DNA of 55,803 nt from Hyphomicrobiales bacterium (lineage in GTDB: Bacteria; Pseudomonadota; Alphaproteobacteria; Rhizobiales; Ancalomicrobiaceae), in assembly GCA_021286855.1 (NCBI GenBank), contig JAJTBO010000023.1, positions 1 to 55,803 of the forward strand, written 5' to 3'. The first letter of the stretch is position 1. Every line of letters starts with the position of its first letter. Positions 45,648-55,803 of the stretch are shown in pieces. A program made the position numbers and the translations under genes. The notes beneath the pieces are model-generated. The model was not told the DNA's origin, did no database searches, and was given only the letters and a program-made list of their open reading frames with translations.

Positions 45648-46799
45648 ATGAAAGTGACAGTCGAGCGGGCGCAACTCGTGAAGTCCCTGACCCATGTTCA
45701 CCGGGTCGTGGAACGGCGCAACACCATTCCGATCCTCTCCAACGTGCTGCTGCGCGCCGAGGGCGGCGAGTTGAAGCTGAAGGCGACGGATCTCGACATC
45801 GAGATCGCCGAGGCGATCCCGGCGATGGTCGAGCAGGCCGGCGCCACCACCGTGCCGGCGCACATGATCCACGACATCGTGCGCAAGCTGCCGGACGGCG
45901 CGCAGGTCGAACTTTCGACGCGGGCCGACGGCGCGACGCTGGACATCCGCTCGGGCCGCTCGAAGTTCTCGCTGCAGATGCTGCCGGAGAGCGACTTCCC
46001 GGACCTGACGGCGGGCGTCTTCAGCCATCGGTTCACGCTCGCCGCCGTCGATCTGAAGCGACTGGTCGACCAGACCTGGTTCGCGATCTCGACGGAGGAG
46101 ACGCGCTATTACCTGAACGGCATCTATTTCCACACGGTCGAGAACGGCGGCGAGCTGAAGTTCCGCGCCGTGGCGACCGACGGCCACCGTCTCGCGCGCG
46201 CCGAGATCGTCGCGCCGCACGGGGCGGAGGACATGCCGGGGGTGATCGTGCCGCGGAAGACGGTCGGCGAGATCCAGAAGCTCACCGACGACCCGGAGGC
46301 CGCGGTCGAGGTCGAACTGTCCGATTCGAAGATCCGTCTCACCTTCGCGGCGAAGCCGAAGGAGGGCGAGGCGAAGCCGGTCGGCATCGTGCTGACCTCG
46401 AAGCTGATCGACGGCACCTTCCCGGACTACGGCCGCGTCATTCCGCAGGGCAACGACAAGGTGATGCGGGTCGACCGCAACGAATTTTCGACCGCGGTCG
46501 ATCGCGTCTCGACGATCTCTTCGGAGCGCGGCCGGGCGGTCAAGTTGACCATGGGCGAGGGACGACTGATTCTCTCGGTGACCAATCCGGACAGCGGTTC
46601 GGCGACGGAAGAACTGCCGGTCGAGTACGATCAGGAGACGCTCGACATCGGCTTCAACAGCCGGTACCTGCTCGACATCGCCTCGCAGCTCGAGACCGAG
46701 AACGCGGTGTTCCGCTTCTCCGATCCGGGCTCGCCGACGCTGATCTCCGACGACGGCGCGTCGAACGCGCTCTACGTGCTGATGCCGATGCGGGTGTGA
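45648..46799 (+). CDS. dnaN: DNA polymerase III beta subunit (sliding clamp)
   Basis: Sliding clamp of 383 residues that tethers polymerase III to DNA. Three clamp domains can be followed, opening MKVTVERAQLVKSLTHVHRV with the ERRNTIPILSNVLL segment of domain 1, then SDFPDLTAGVFSHRFTLAA and RYYLNGIYFHTVENG of domain 2, FPDYGRVIPQGNDKVM at the hydrophobic cleft, and the C-terminal NALYVLMPMRV that forms the peptide-binding groove. A short insertion (KPKEGEAKPVG) makes it about 11 residues longer than usual. No dnaA or recF is adjacent, as is common in this group. A terminator follows, shared with aroA. Confidence 0.97.
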   Translation: MKVTVERAQLVKSLTHVHRVVERRNTIPILSNVLLRAEGGELKLKATDLDIEIAEAIPAMVEQAGATTVPAHMIHDIVRKLPDGAQVELSTRADGATLDIRSGRSKFSLQMLPESDFPDLTAGVFSHRFTLAAVDLKRLVDQTWFAISTEETRYYLNGIYFHTVENGGELKFRAVATDGHRLARAEIVAPHGAEDMPGVIVPRKTVGEIQKLTDDPEAAVEVELSDSKIRLTFAAKPKEGEAKPVGIVLTSKLIDGTFPDYGRVIPQGNDKVMRVDRNEFSTAVDRVSTISSERGRAVKLTMGEGRLILSVTNPDSGSATEELPVEYDQETLDIGFNSRYLLDIASQLETENAVFRFSDPGSPTLISDDGASNALYVLMPMRV

Positions 46800-46830
46800 T
46801 TCTACGCCGGCGAAAGATTTGACGCGGCGA

Positions 46831-46860
46831 CGGCCGGAGGGGAACCTCCGGCCGTTTTCG
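46831..46860 (+). terminator. Rho-independent terminator between dnaN and aroA
   Basis: A perfect 10-bp stem CGGCCGGAGG/CCTCCGGCCG (46831-46840 with 46845-46854) closes a GGAA tetraloop and is followed by TTTTCGTT. It ends dnaN transcription and sits between the convergent dnaN and aroA genes. Confidence 0.88.
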
Positions 46861-46868
46861 TTCGAAGG

Positions 46869-48254
<1,386 letters not shown>

Positions 48255-48319
48255 CTATCACGGGCGGGCCGCATCGTCACGCCGGCGGGCGGCGGCGCGG
48301 TTCCAGCGCGTTTTCGGTT

Positions 48320-48348
48320 TTGACAGAGCCGCGGCTTCGGACTAGACG
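48320..48348 (+). promoter_or_regulatory. Promoter of the TIGR02300 gene
   Basis: TTGACA (48320-48325) and TAGACG (48343-48348) stand 17 bp apart in the gap diverging from aroA, ending 34 bases before the GTG start. The -35 is a perfect match to consensus. Confidence 0.65.
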
Positions 48349-48382
48349 AAACGATCTCCAATTCACATTCGCGAGACGATCC

Positions 48383-48754
48383 GTGGCGAAATCCGAACTC
48401 GGCACCAAGCGCCTCTGCCCCAACTGCGGCACCAAGTACTACGACCTCAACCGGGATCCGATCCTGTGTCCGAAGTGCGGAACGGCCTTCACGCTGTCCG
48501 CGGCGGCGCTGAGGGTCAAGGCGCAGCCGGTCGAGGAGGAGGAAGAGGTCGAGGCCGAGGAGGCGCAGGTCGACTTCGTCAGCCTCGAGGAGGCCGACGC
48601 CGAACAGAGCGGCGGCGAAAGCGGCGAAGGCATCGAGGATGACGAGATCGCCGACATCGGCGACGACGACGACACCTTCCTCGAGACCGAGGACGAGGAC
48701 GAGGACATCGATGGCATCGACATCGACGTCGAGAGCGAAGACGAAGAGCGCTGA
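48383..48754 (+). CDS. TIGR02300 family protein (zinc ribbon with acidic tail)
   Basis: Protein of 123 residues of the alphaproteobacterial TIGR02300 family, function unknown. The N-terminus VAKSELGTKRLCPNCGTKYY with DPILCPKCGTAF forms a four-Cys zinc ribbon, and the rest is extremely acidic (Asp/Glu in most positions from about 55 to 123). The start is GTG at 48383, matching the family start. Its place beside aroA and a tRNA-Ala is conserved in the group. The acidic tail could mimic nucleic acid or bind basic partners; that is inference. Confidence 0.9.
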   Translation: MAKSELGTKRLCPNCGTKYYDLNRDPILCPKCGTAFTLSAAALRVKAQPVEEEEEVEAEEAQVDFVSLEEADAEQSGGESGEGIEDDEIADIGDDDDTFLETEDEDEDIDGIDIDVESEDEER

Positions 48755-48851
48755 GACGGCGCCGGGCGTCGGCCGGGCCTCTGCGCGGCGCGCTTTTCCA
48801 CAGTTCCGTCCGTGACTTCGAAAAAAAGTCGAAGGTCGACGACAAAGGGGC

Positions 48852-48880
48852 TTGATCACCGGCGGCGATGCCTTTAGAGA
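48852..48880 (+). promoter_or_regulatory. Promoter of tRNA-Ala
   Basis: TTGATC (48852-48857) and TAGAGA (48875-48880) are spaced by exactly 17 bp and end 43 bases before the tRNA. A GGCGGCGAT/ATCGCCGCC inverted repeat (48861-48869 with 48880-48888) straddles the -10. Confidence 0.55.
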
Positions 48881-48923
48881 TCGCCGCCGTCGCCGGGGTT
48901 CCCAAGCCTCGGTGGAGAAGAGT

Positions 48924-48999
<76 letters not shown>

Positions 49000-49012
49000 A
49001 TTCTCCAGACGA

Positions 49013-49042
49013 AGCCGCGGACCTCCGCGGCTTTTTGTTTTT
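49013..49042 (+). terminator. Terminator of tRNA-Ala
   Basis: AGCCGCGGA pairs with TCCGCGGCT (49013-49021 with 49024-49032) and is followed by TTTTGTTTTT. It lies 13 bases past the tRNA end and resembles a classical Rho-independent terminator. Confidence 0.9.
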
Positions 49043-49100
49043 CGGGTCCTCCGCGGCTCGCCGGCGCGTCGTGATGCGGATCGGCGGATCGACGGCGGCG

Positions 49101-50117
49101 TCAGGCGGCGGTCGTCTCGCGGCGGAAGACGCCGGGGCTCTTGCCGGTCCATTTGCGGAAGGCGCGGTGGAAGGCGCTCGGCTCGGCGAAGCCGAGGCGG
49201 CCGGCGATCTCGGCGACGGAGCGCTCGCTCGCGGTCAGGGCCTCGATCGCCAGATCACGGCGGATCTCGTCGCGGATGCCCTGCCAGCTCCGCCCCTCTT
49301 GTCTCAGACGGTGGCGCAGGGTCGAAGGTGACAGCCGCAGCGCCCGCGCCGTCGCCGCGAAGTCGGGCCATTCGGTCGGCGCGGTCGTCCGAAGCCTGGT
49401 TCGAATCGTCGCGACCAGGCCGGCGTCGTAGCGATAGCGCACCAACAGATTGGCCGGGGCGGCGCGCAGAAACTGCTTCAGCGCCTTTTCGCTGCGGTCG
49501 ATCGGCAGGGCGAGATGGCGGGCGTCGAAGACGATGCGGCTCGCCGGGCGGTCGAAGCGCACCGGCGCGCCGAAGAAGCGGCGATAGTCGGCGACGCCGA
49601 CCGGTTCGGAACAACGGAAGTCGACCAGCCTCAGCGGAATGCGCCGGCCGACCAGCCAACAGGCGACGCCGTGCAGGACGATCCAGAAGGTGCGGTAGGC
49701 GAAGGCCGAGCGAGGGGCGTCGGCGTCGTGCAGGCGGATCTCGGCGAGACCGTCGGCGATCGCCAGTTCGCCGCGCGGATCGTCGAGCAGCACCGCGAGG
49801 AAGCGGAGCGCCCGCCGCAGCGCCTGCTCCAAGGTTCGCGAATGAAGGAGCGCATGGCAGAGGAGGACGAAGCTGCCCGGCCGCATCGGCCGGCCGCCGA
49901 GGCCGAAGAACTCGTCCTCCATCACCGCCGCCAAGGCCAGCCACATCCGGCCATAGGCCTCGGCCGACACCGGCTCCTCCACCTCGCTCGGCAGACCTGC
50001 CGCCGCCAGCACCGGGGCGGTCGGGAGGCAGCGCCGGCGCAGGGCGTCGAGCGCCTCTTCGACGAAACTCGGACGGATCATCCGCCGTTCGGGGTTCCCG
50101 CCGCTCGCTTCCGCCAT
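49101..50117 (-). CDS. AraC family transcriptional regulator
   Basis: Regulator of 338 residues. The N-terminal 210 residues match the arabinose_bd-type effector domain seen in OruR/ArgR-like regulators, and the C-terminal double helix-turn-helix (about 240-335) is clear: LRLSPSTLRHRLRQEGRSWQ, then RSVAEIAGRLGFAEPSAFHR and AFRKWTGKSPGVFRR. The ATG at 50117 has GAGGAG upstream. It diverges from the acyl-CoA degradation operon across 336 bases and is its likely regulator, sensing a fatty-acid or CoA-linked signal; that is inference. Confidence 0.9.
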   Translation of the reverse strand: MAEASGGNPERRMIRPSFVEEALDALRRRCLPTAPVLAAAGLPSEVEEPVSAEAYGRMWLALAAVMEDEFFGLGGRPMRPGSFVLLCHALLHSRTLEQALRRALRFLAVLLDDPRGELAIADGLAEIRLHDADAPRSAFAYRTFWIVLHGVACWLVGRRIPLRLVDFRCSEPVGVADYRRFFGAPVRFDRPASRIVFDARHLALPIDRSEKALKQFLRAAPANLLVRYRYDAGLVATIRTRLRTTAPTEWPDFAATARALRLSPSTLRHRLRQEGRSWQGIRDEIRRDLAIEALTASERSVAEIAGRLGFAEPSAFHRAFRKWTGKSPGVFRRETTAA

Positions 50118-50453
50118 TGACCTTCTCCTCGCCCGCTTCGCCGGGTTCGTTCGGCGAGATATGGTAAAATCGCCGACGAGATCGCACCAGTCGGGTCATC
50201 GACGGCCATGTCGATCTATCCTTGAATTCGCCTGGACGACGGGCCCGAGGCCGCAAAGAAGAAGAGACGTTCGTCCGGGGAGACGCCATGCACGCCGCCG
50301 ACAGACGCCCGGATTCCGCGCCCACGAACGACGGGGGCCGCGTCGTGCGGCGGATCCGTGCGCCGTTCGAGGCCTGATCGACCGCGTCGAACCGCCGGAC
50401 GTTCCGGCGTCGCCTCTTTCCCACGCCATTCCGTTTCGCGAGGACCTTTCGCC
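50118..50453. promoter_or_regulatory. Divergent control region between the AraC gene and the acyl-CoA operon
   Basis: This 336-base gap contains an inverted repeat CGGCGA-N12-TCGCCG (50152-50175) with an AT-rich centre beside the AraC gene start, a possible operator. It also contains a 29-codon open frame (50288-50377) with a GGGGAG sequence before its ATG; the encoded peptide is basic and lacks similarity I recognise, so it is not called as a gene. No clear promoter hexamers were found. Confidence 0.35.
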
Positions 50454-51221
50454 ATGCAGATCTCGAACCATGCCTTCGTCGTCACGGGGGCCGGCTCCGG
50501 CCTCGGCGCGGCGGTCGCCCGTCGCCTCGTCGCCGACGGGGGACGCGTCGCGATCGTCGACGTCGACGCGAAGGCGGGCGAAGCGGTCGCCGCCGAACTC
50601 GGCGCGGCGGCGATCTTCCGGCGCGCCGACGTCACCTCGGAGGCCGACGGCGCGGCGGCGATCGCGGCGGCGCTCGCCGCCTTCGGTCGGCTCGACGGGC
50701 TGATCAACTGCGCCGGCGTCGCACCGGGCGAGAAGGTCGTCGGCCGCGACGGGCCGCACGCCCTCGACAGCTTCACCCGGGCGATCTCGATCAACCTGAT
50801 CGGCACCTTCAACATGCTGCGTCTCGCCGCGGCCGTGATGGCGAAGGGCGAGGCGGGCGCGGACGGCGAACGCGGCGTGATCGTCAACACCGCCTCGATC
50901 GCCGCCTTCGACGGGCAGATCGGTCAGGCGGCCTATGCGGCCTCGAAGGCCGGCGTGGTCGGGCTGACCTTGCCGGTGGCGCGCGAGCTCGCCCGCTCCG
51001 GCATCCGCTGCGTGACGATCGCGCCGGGCATCTTCGAAACGCCGATGATGGCCGGCCTGCCACAGGACGTGCAGGCGAGCCTCGGGGCGAACGTGCCGTT
51101 TCCGGCGCGGCTCGGCCGGCCGGAGGAGTTCGCGGGCCTGGTCGCCCACATTCTCGAAAACCGCATGCTCAACGGCGAGGTGATCCGCCTCGACGGCGCG
51201 CTGCGCATGGCGCCGCGCTGA
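50454..51221 (+). CDS. SDR family dehydrogenase, HSD10-like 3-hydroxyacyl-CoA dehydrogenase
   Basis: Short-chain dehydrogenase of 255 residues. NAD-binding [16 protein letters not shown] (about 10-25), [10 protein letters not shown] (NAD-type Asp), NCAGVAPG, the catalytic Ser and Tyr-x3-Lys in [20 protein letters not shown] and [10 protein letters not shown], and the C-terminal [20 protein letters not shown]. The last two features match human HSD10 (17-beta-HSD10/2-methyl-3-hydroxyacyl-CoA dehydrogenase), so it probably oxidises straight or 2-methyl-branched 3-hydroxyacyl-CoA. It is the first gene of an operon with thiolase, acyl-CoA dehydrogenase and racemase. Confidence 0.88.
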   Translation: MQISNHAFVVTGAGSGLGAAVARRLVADGGRVAIVDVDAKAGEAVAAELGAAAIFRRADVTSEADGAAAIAAALAAFGRLDGLINCAGVAPGEKVVGRDGPHALDSFTRAISINLIGTFNMLRLAAAVMAKGEAGADGERGVIVNTASIAAFDGQIGQAAYAASKAGVVGLTLPVARELARSGIRCVTIAPGIFETPMMAGLPQDVQASLGANVPFPARLGRPEEFAGLVAHILENRMLNGEVIRLDGALRMAPR

Positions 51222-51248
51222 AACGAAGAAGAACGAGGGAGGGAATCG

Positions 51249-52439
<1,191 letters not shown>

Positions 52440-52456
52440 AGAAGCGGGAGGATCCC

Positions 52457-53587
52457 ATGCGTCTCGACGAGACCCGCGCCGCCATTCGCGACATGGCGCG
52501 CGCCTTCGCCCGCGAACGGCTGGCGCCGGGCGCGGCGGCCCGCGACAGGGCGCACGCCTTTCCCGGGGAGGAGTTGAAGGAGATGGGCCGGCTCGGCCTT
52601 CTCGGCATGGTCGTGCCGGAGGCGTGGGGCGGTTCCGACGTCGGGGCAGTCGCCTATGCGGCGGTGCTCGAGGAGATCGCGGCTGGCGACGGCGCCTGCT
52701 CGACCATCCTCTCGGTGCATAATTCGGTCGGCTGCGGGCCGATCGTCAAATTCGGGACGGAGGAACAGAAGCGGCGGTTCCTCCCCAAACTGGCGGCAGG
52801 CGAATGGATCGGCGGCTTCGCGCTGACCGAGCCGCACGCCGGCTCCGACGCCTCGGATCTGAAGACCCGAGCGCGGCGCGACGGCGATCGCTACATCCTG
52901 AACGGATCGAAACAGTTCATCACCTCGGGCAAGAACGCCGACGTGGTGATCGTCTTCGCCGTCACCGATCCGACGGCCGGCAAGAAGGGCATCTCCGCCT
53001 TCATCGTGCCGACCTCGACGCCGGGCTATCGGGTGGTGCGGGTCGAGGAGAAGCTCGGCCAGCATGCCTCCGACACCTGCCAACTCGCCTTCGACGACAT
53101 GGAGATCCCCGTCGAACTGCGGCTCGGCGCGGAAGGCGAAGGTTACAAGATCGCGCTCTCCAATCTCGAGGGGGGGCGCATCGGCATCGCGGCGCAGGCG
53201 GTCGGCATGGCGCGCGCGGCCTTCGAGGCGGCGCGTGACTATGCCCGCGAGCGCGTCACCTTCGGCCGGCCGATCGTCGAGCATCAGGCGATCGCCTTCC
53301 GCCTCGCTTCGATGGCGACGGAGATCGAGGCGGCGCGCCAGTTGGTGCTGCATGCGGCGGACTTGCGCGAGGCGGGCGAGCCCTGCCTGACCGAAGCCTG
53401 CATGGCCAAGCTCTTCGCTTCGGAGATGGCGGAGCGGGTCGCCTCCGCCGCGCTGCAGATCCACGGCGGCGCCGGCTACATGGCCGACTATCCGGTGGAG
53501 CGGATCTGGCGCGACGTCCGGGTCTGTCAGATCTACGAAGGGACCAGCGACATCCAGCGGCTGGTCATCGCCCGCGCCGTCGCCTGA
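52457..53587 (+). CDS. Acyl-CoA dehydrogenase
   Basis: FAD-dependent dehydrogenase of 376 residues doing the first step of beta-oxidation. Landmarks: [21 protein letters not shown] for FAD and substrate, [32 protein letters not shown], and the catalytic base E361 in [10 protein letters not shown] near the C-terminus. That Glu position is the common one of short-chain, branched-chain and 2-methyl-branched acyl-CoA dehydrogenases, in contrast to isovaleryl or long-chain types. It follows the thiolase after 17 bases with GGGAGG upstream. Confidence 0.94.
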   Translation: MRLDETRAAIRDMARAFARERLAPGAAARDRAHAFPGEELKEMGRLGLLGMVVPEAWGGSDVGAVAYAAVLEEIAAGDGACSTILSVHNSVGCGPIVKFGTEEQKRRFLPKLAAGEWIGGFALTEPHAGSDASDLKTRARRDGDRYILNGSKQFITSGKNADVVIVFAVTDPTAGKKGISAFIVPTSTPGYRVVRVEEKLGQHASDTCQLAFDDMEIPVELRLGAEGEGYKIALSNLEGGRIGIAAQAVGMARAAFEAARDYARERVTFGRPIVEHQAIAFRLASMATEIEAARQLVLHAADLREAGEPCLTEACMAKLFASEMAERVASAALQIHGGAGYMADYPVERIWRDVRVCQIYEGTSDIQRLVIARAVA

Positions 53588-53598
53588 GGGAGGAGTCG

Positions 53599-54684
53599 AT
53601 GGGACCGCTCGCCGGACTGAAGGTATTGGAATTCGCCGGGCTCGGCCCCGCGCCCTTCGCCTGCATGGTGCTCGCCGATCTCGGCGCGGACGTGGTCCGT
53701 ATCGACCGCGGCGGCGGGCCTGGCCTGCTCGGGCTCGATCGCGACCTGCTCGATCGCGGTCGGCGCTCGGTCGTCCTCGACCTGAAGAGCGAGGCGGGGC
53801 TGGCCACCGCGCGGCGTCTGGCCGGGGTCGCCGACGTGCTCGTCGAGGGGTTCCGGCCGGGCGTGATGGAACGGCTCGGCCTCGGTCCGGAGGCGCTCTC
53901 GGAGACGAGTCCCGGCCTCGTCTATGCCCGCATGACCGGTTGGGGGCAGAGCGGACCACTCGCCGACACCGCCGGCCACGACCTCGGCTACATCGCGGTG
54001 ACCGGCGCGCTGCATGCGATCGGCGAGGTCGACCGTCCCGTGCCGCCGCTGAACCTCGTCGGCGACTTCGGCGGCGGCTCGATGATGCTGGTGACCGGCA
54101 TCCTGGCGGCGCTCTTCGAACGCCAGCGTTCGGGCCGGGGCCAAGTGATCGACGCCGCCATCACCGACGGGACGTCGCTCCTGATGGCGATGATCTGGTC
54201 GATGAAGGGGCAGGGGACCTGGCGCGACGGGCGCGCCGCCAACCTGCTCGACGGCGGGTCGGCGGCCTATCGCGCCTACCCTTGCGCCGACGGCCGGCAT
54301 CTGGCGGTCGCGCCGCTCGAGCGCAAGTTCTTCGAGACCTTCGCGCGCTGCATCGGCCTCGATCCGGCGGAGTGGCCGGATCATCTCGACCGCAGCGTCG
54401 GCGAGGCGCTGGCCGCGCGGATCGGCGCGATCTTGAAGACGAAGAGCCGCGACGATTGGTGCGCGCTCTTCGAGGGGACCGACGCCTGCGTCGCGCCGGT
54501 GCTCGCGCTCGAGGAAGCGCCGGATCATCCGCACAATCGGGCGCGTGGCGCCTTCGTCGAGATCGAGGGCGTCATCCAACCGGCGCCGGCGCCGCGCTTC
54601 TCCCGCTCGGTCCCGCCGACGCCGAAGCCGCCGCCGCGGCCGGGGGAGGGCGGCGAGGCGGCGCTCACCGATTGGCTCGGATGA
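53599..54684 (+). CDS. Alpha-methylacyl-CoA racemase (CaiB/BaiF CoA-transferase family)
   Basis: Class III CoA-transferase fold protein of 361 residues. It has the racemase rather than transferase catalytic pair: H127 in TAGHDLGYIAVTGALHAIG and D156 in NLVGDFGGGSM, the same spacing as in the Mycobacterium MCR and mammalian AMACR, where His126 and Asp156 act. It inverts 2-methylacyl-CoA stereochemistry so branched substrates such as isoprenoid-derived or bile-acid-like side chains can be degraded. It follows the acyl-CoA dehydrogenase after 11 bases with GGGAGGAG upstream. The C-terminus is Pro-rich. It converges with the TetR gene. Confidence 0.88.
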   Translation: MGPLAGLKVLEFAGLGPAPFACMVLADLGADVVRIDRGGGPGLLGLDRDLLDRGRRSVVLDLKSEAGLATARRLAGVADVLVEGFRPGVMERLGLGPEALSETSPGLVYARMTGWGQSGPLADTAGHDLGYIAVTGALHAIGEVDRPVPPLNLVGDFGGGSMMLVTGILAALFERQRSGRGQVIDAAITDGTSLLMAMIWSMKGQGTWRDGRAANLLDGGSAAYRAYPCADGRHLAVAPLERKFFETFARCIGLDPAEWPDHLDRSVGEALAARIGAILKTKSRDDWCALFEGTDACVAPVLALEEAPDHPHNRARGAFVEIEGVIQPAPAPRFSRSVPPTPKPPPRPGEGGEAALTDWLG

Positions 54685-54699
54685 GCGGCGCGGTTTCGA

Positions 54700-55368
54700 T
54701 CAGCGCTCCGTCTTGCTCCGCAGCCCTTCTAGGAAGGTGTCGAGGAAGGCGTCGCCGACCTCTTCGTAGGACGGCCGCTTGGCGGCGGCGCGCCAATGGG
54801 GCAGCCAGTTGAACGCGCCGAACAGCGCGGCGGAGGCGTATTTCGGCTCGCAAGGGGCGATCGAACCGTCGGCGACGCCGGCTTCGATCAGACCGCGCAA
54901 TGTCATGTCCATGCGGCGGCGGATCTCGCGCAGGACGGCGAAGCTCTCACGCGACAGGACGTTCTCGTGGATCAGGACGAGGCAGGCGCCGTAGTCCTGG
55001 GTCAGCACCTGCGCATAGGCGCGCATCAGCGTGCGGATGCGGACGAGCGGCGGCAGCTTCGCGTCGGCGCAGATCTCCAGCGTCGGCTGCAGGAACTCGT
55101 AGGCCATGGTGTTGCACTGGAACAGGATGTCGTCCTTGTTCCGGATGTAGTAGTAGAGCGTCCGCTTGGAGACCTGCAGCTCCGCCGCGATGGCGTCGAG
55201 CGTGGTGCGGTCGTAGCCGCGTTCGTTGAACATCCGCGCGCCGGTGAGCAACACCGCCCGCCGCTTGGCGCGACGCAGATCGTCGCCGGTCTCGACGGCG
55301 GTCGCCGCGAAGGGGTTCTCCGCCTCGCCCGCGCGGTCCGCGTCCTCTCGTCCCTTCCCTTCGACCAT
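54700..55368 (-). CDS. TetR family transcriptional regulator
   Basis: Regulator of 222 residues. The N-terminal helix-turn-helix is MFNERGYDRTTLDAIAAELQ, then VSKRTLYYYIRNKDDILFQC (about 45-85), preceded by a charged extension of 35 residues; the ligand domain fills the rest. The start at 55368 has AAAGGAGGG upstream; the frame is open further but the extra residues have no similarity. It diverges from the truncated thiolase-like gene and a near-perfect palindrome lies between them. It probably represses the neighbouring acyl-CoA genes until an acyl-CoA binds; that is inference. Confidence 0.9.
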   Translation of the reverse strand: MVEGKGREDADRAGEAENPFAATAVETGDDLRRAKRRAVLLTGARMFNERGYDRTTLDAIAAELQVSKRTLYYYIRNKDDILFQCNTMAYEFLQPTLEICADAKLPPLVRIRTLMRAYAQVLTQDYGACLVLIHENVLSRESFAVLREIRRRMDMTLRGLIEAGVADGSIAPCEPKYASAALFGAFNWLPHWRAAAKRPSYEEVGDAFLDTFLEGLRSKTER

Positions 55369-55429
55369 GCCCCGCGTCCCTCCTTTCGCGATCGCCGACC
55401 CGCCGGCCAATCTACGCGGTTTTCGTCGA

Positions 55430-55460
55430 TTGACAATGTAACCCACCGGTGGGATACATA
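55430..55460. promoter_or_regulatory. TetR operator and divergent promoter
   Basis: A 24-bp dyad (55436-55459; half-site ATGTAACCCACC, one mismatch) follows a consensus TTGACA (55430-55435) and is followed by a TACATAAT -10-like stretch on the plus strand. The dyad sits exactly between -35 and -10, which suits repression by the divergent TetR protein. It lies about 70 bases before the TetR start and 200 before the thiolase-like start. The rest of the 290-base gap (55369-55658) holds no gene. Confidence 0.7.
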
Positions 55461-55658
55461 ATGAACAACGATTGGGTCCACTGCGCGACGACCCGGTCGA
55501 GGCAATGTCCGAAATTCGGACGAAGAAACGTCGGCGCAGGGGAGGAGCGACGGCCACCGCGCGCGGTCGTCGACGCATCGAGCGGACCGCCGTCCCTTCT
55601 GGGTGCGGCGGAGACCGTCGTGCGTGTCGTCCCTTGCCCGCGAGGGAGGCGGACGAGC

Positions 55659-55803
55659 ATGACCGGCAGCGCCGTGATCGCCGGAGTGGGCATGACCCGC
55701 TTCGTCAAGCCGAGCGAGAGCCCGGCCTATACCGAGATGGCGGGCGAGGCGATCCGTGCGGCGCTGGCCGACGCCGGCCTCGGCCTCGAGGCGGTCGCGG
55801 AGG
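55659..55803 (+). CDS. Thiolase-like protein (SCP2-thiolase type), truncated by the window edge
   Basis: Only 48 codons are visible. The start MTGSAVIAGVGMTRFVKPSE and the following EMAGEAIRAALADAGL match the N-terminus of non-condensing, SCP2-type thiolases and lipid-transfer-like proteins that often follow TetR regulators in steroid or branched fatty acid degradation clusters. GGGAGG precedes the ATG. The reading frame is open to the edge, so it continues to the right. Confidence 0.75.
   Translation, partial: MTGSAVIAGVGMTRFVKPSESPAYTEMAGEAIRAALADAGLGLEAVAE

Noticed and set aside
53599-54684. CaiB-type CoA transferase such as formyl- or carnitine-CoA transferase
   Set aside because: Transferases carry a catalytic Asp near residue 169 without the His/Asp pair; this protein has the racemase pair H127/D156.

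Overview
The window reads as a chromosomal segment of a GC-rich alphaproteobacterium, most likely in the Hyphomicrobiales (Rhizobiales). The signs are the gene strings trpF-trpB-trpA-accD-folC and dnaK-dnaJ-pmtA-like-pyrF, a CP4-like EPSP synthase, an AccD without its cysteine zinc ribbon, a TIGR02300 zinc-ribbon/acidic protein next to a tRNA-Ala, and a DUF485-ActP acetate uptake operon. The genus cannot be told from the sequence alone. No rRNA, CRISPR array or insertion sequence was seen.

Layout. Positions 1-1777 look like the end of an integrated element: a DUF6538-type tyrosine recombinase reads away from the 3' end of a tRNA-Leu(CAG), the usual form of a tRNA-targeted genomic island. From 1863 on the content is chromosomal. 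2-16 kb holds an NDUFA9-like dehydrogenase, a glutathione S-transferase, cmk, a SnoaL-like/MerR pair behind a perfect MerR-type palindrome, rpsA, an S49 peptidase, ihfB, a LapA-domain protein, an ornithine cyclodeaminase homologue, mepA, a UPF0114 protein, a CHAD protein, a small membrane protein and maeB. 16-25 kb holds a class A penicillin-binding protein facing a minus-strand biosynthetic operon (trpF, trpB, trpA, accD, folC), with coaBC diverging from trpF.

25-34.9 kb is more accessory: a CitE-like lyase, pirin, a GFA protein, a carboxymuconolactone decarboxylase-like protein, an azoreductase with a divergent LysR regulator, a DUF134 regulator paired with a NifX/NafY-like protein, recQ, a stand-alone acyltransferase, an AlkB homologue and a small Gly/Asp-rich membrane protein. 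35-40.4 kb is the heat-shock dnaK-dnaJ pair followed by a PmtA-like methyltransferase, an aberrant histidine phosphatase and pyrF. A strong terminator then separates this from 40.7-45.5 kb, which combines acetate uptake (DUF485-actP) with a cNMP/CBS/DUF294 nucleotidyltransferase and a DEDD exonuclease. dnaN and aroA converge on a shared terminator; TIGR02300 and tRNA-Ala(GGC) follow.

49-55.8 kb is a fatty-acyl or branched-acyl-CoA degradation locus: an AraC regulator diverges from a four-gene operon (HSD10-like dehydrogenase, thiolase, acyl-CoA dehydrogenase, alpha-methylacyl-CoA racemase). A TetR regulator faces the operon's end and shares an operator-bearing promoter region with a second, truncated thiolase-like gene at the window edge. 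No radically new system stands out. The items most worth a second look are the DUF134/NifX pair, the acetate-linked DUF294/exonuclease pair, a perfect 21-bp inverted repeat downstream of azoR, the MerR and TetR operators, the RHG-less histidine phosphatase, and the separation of cmk-rpsA from aroA.
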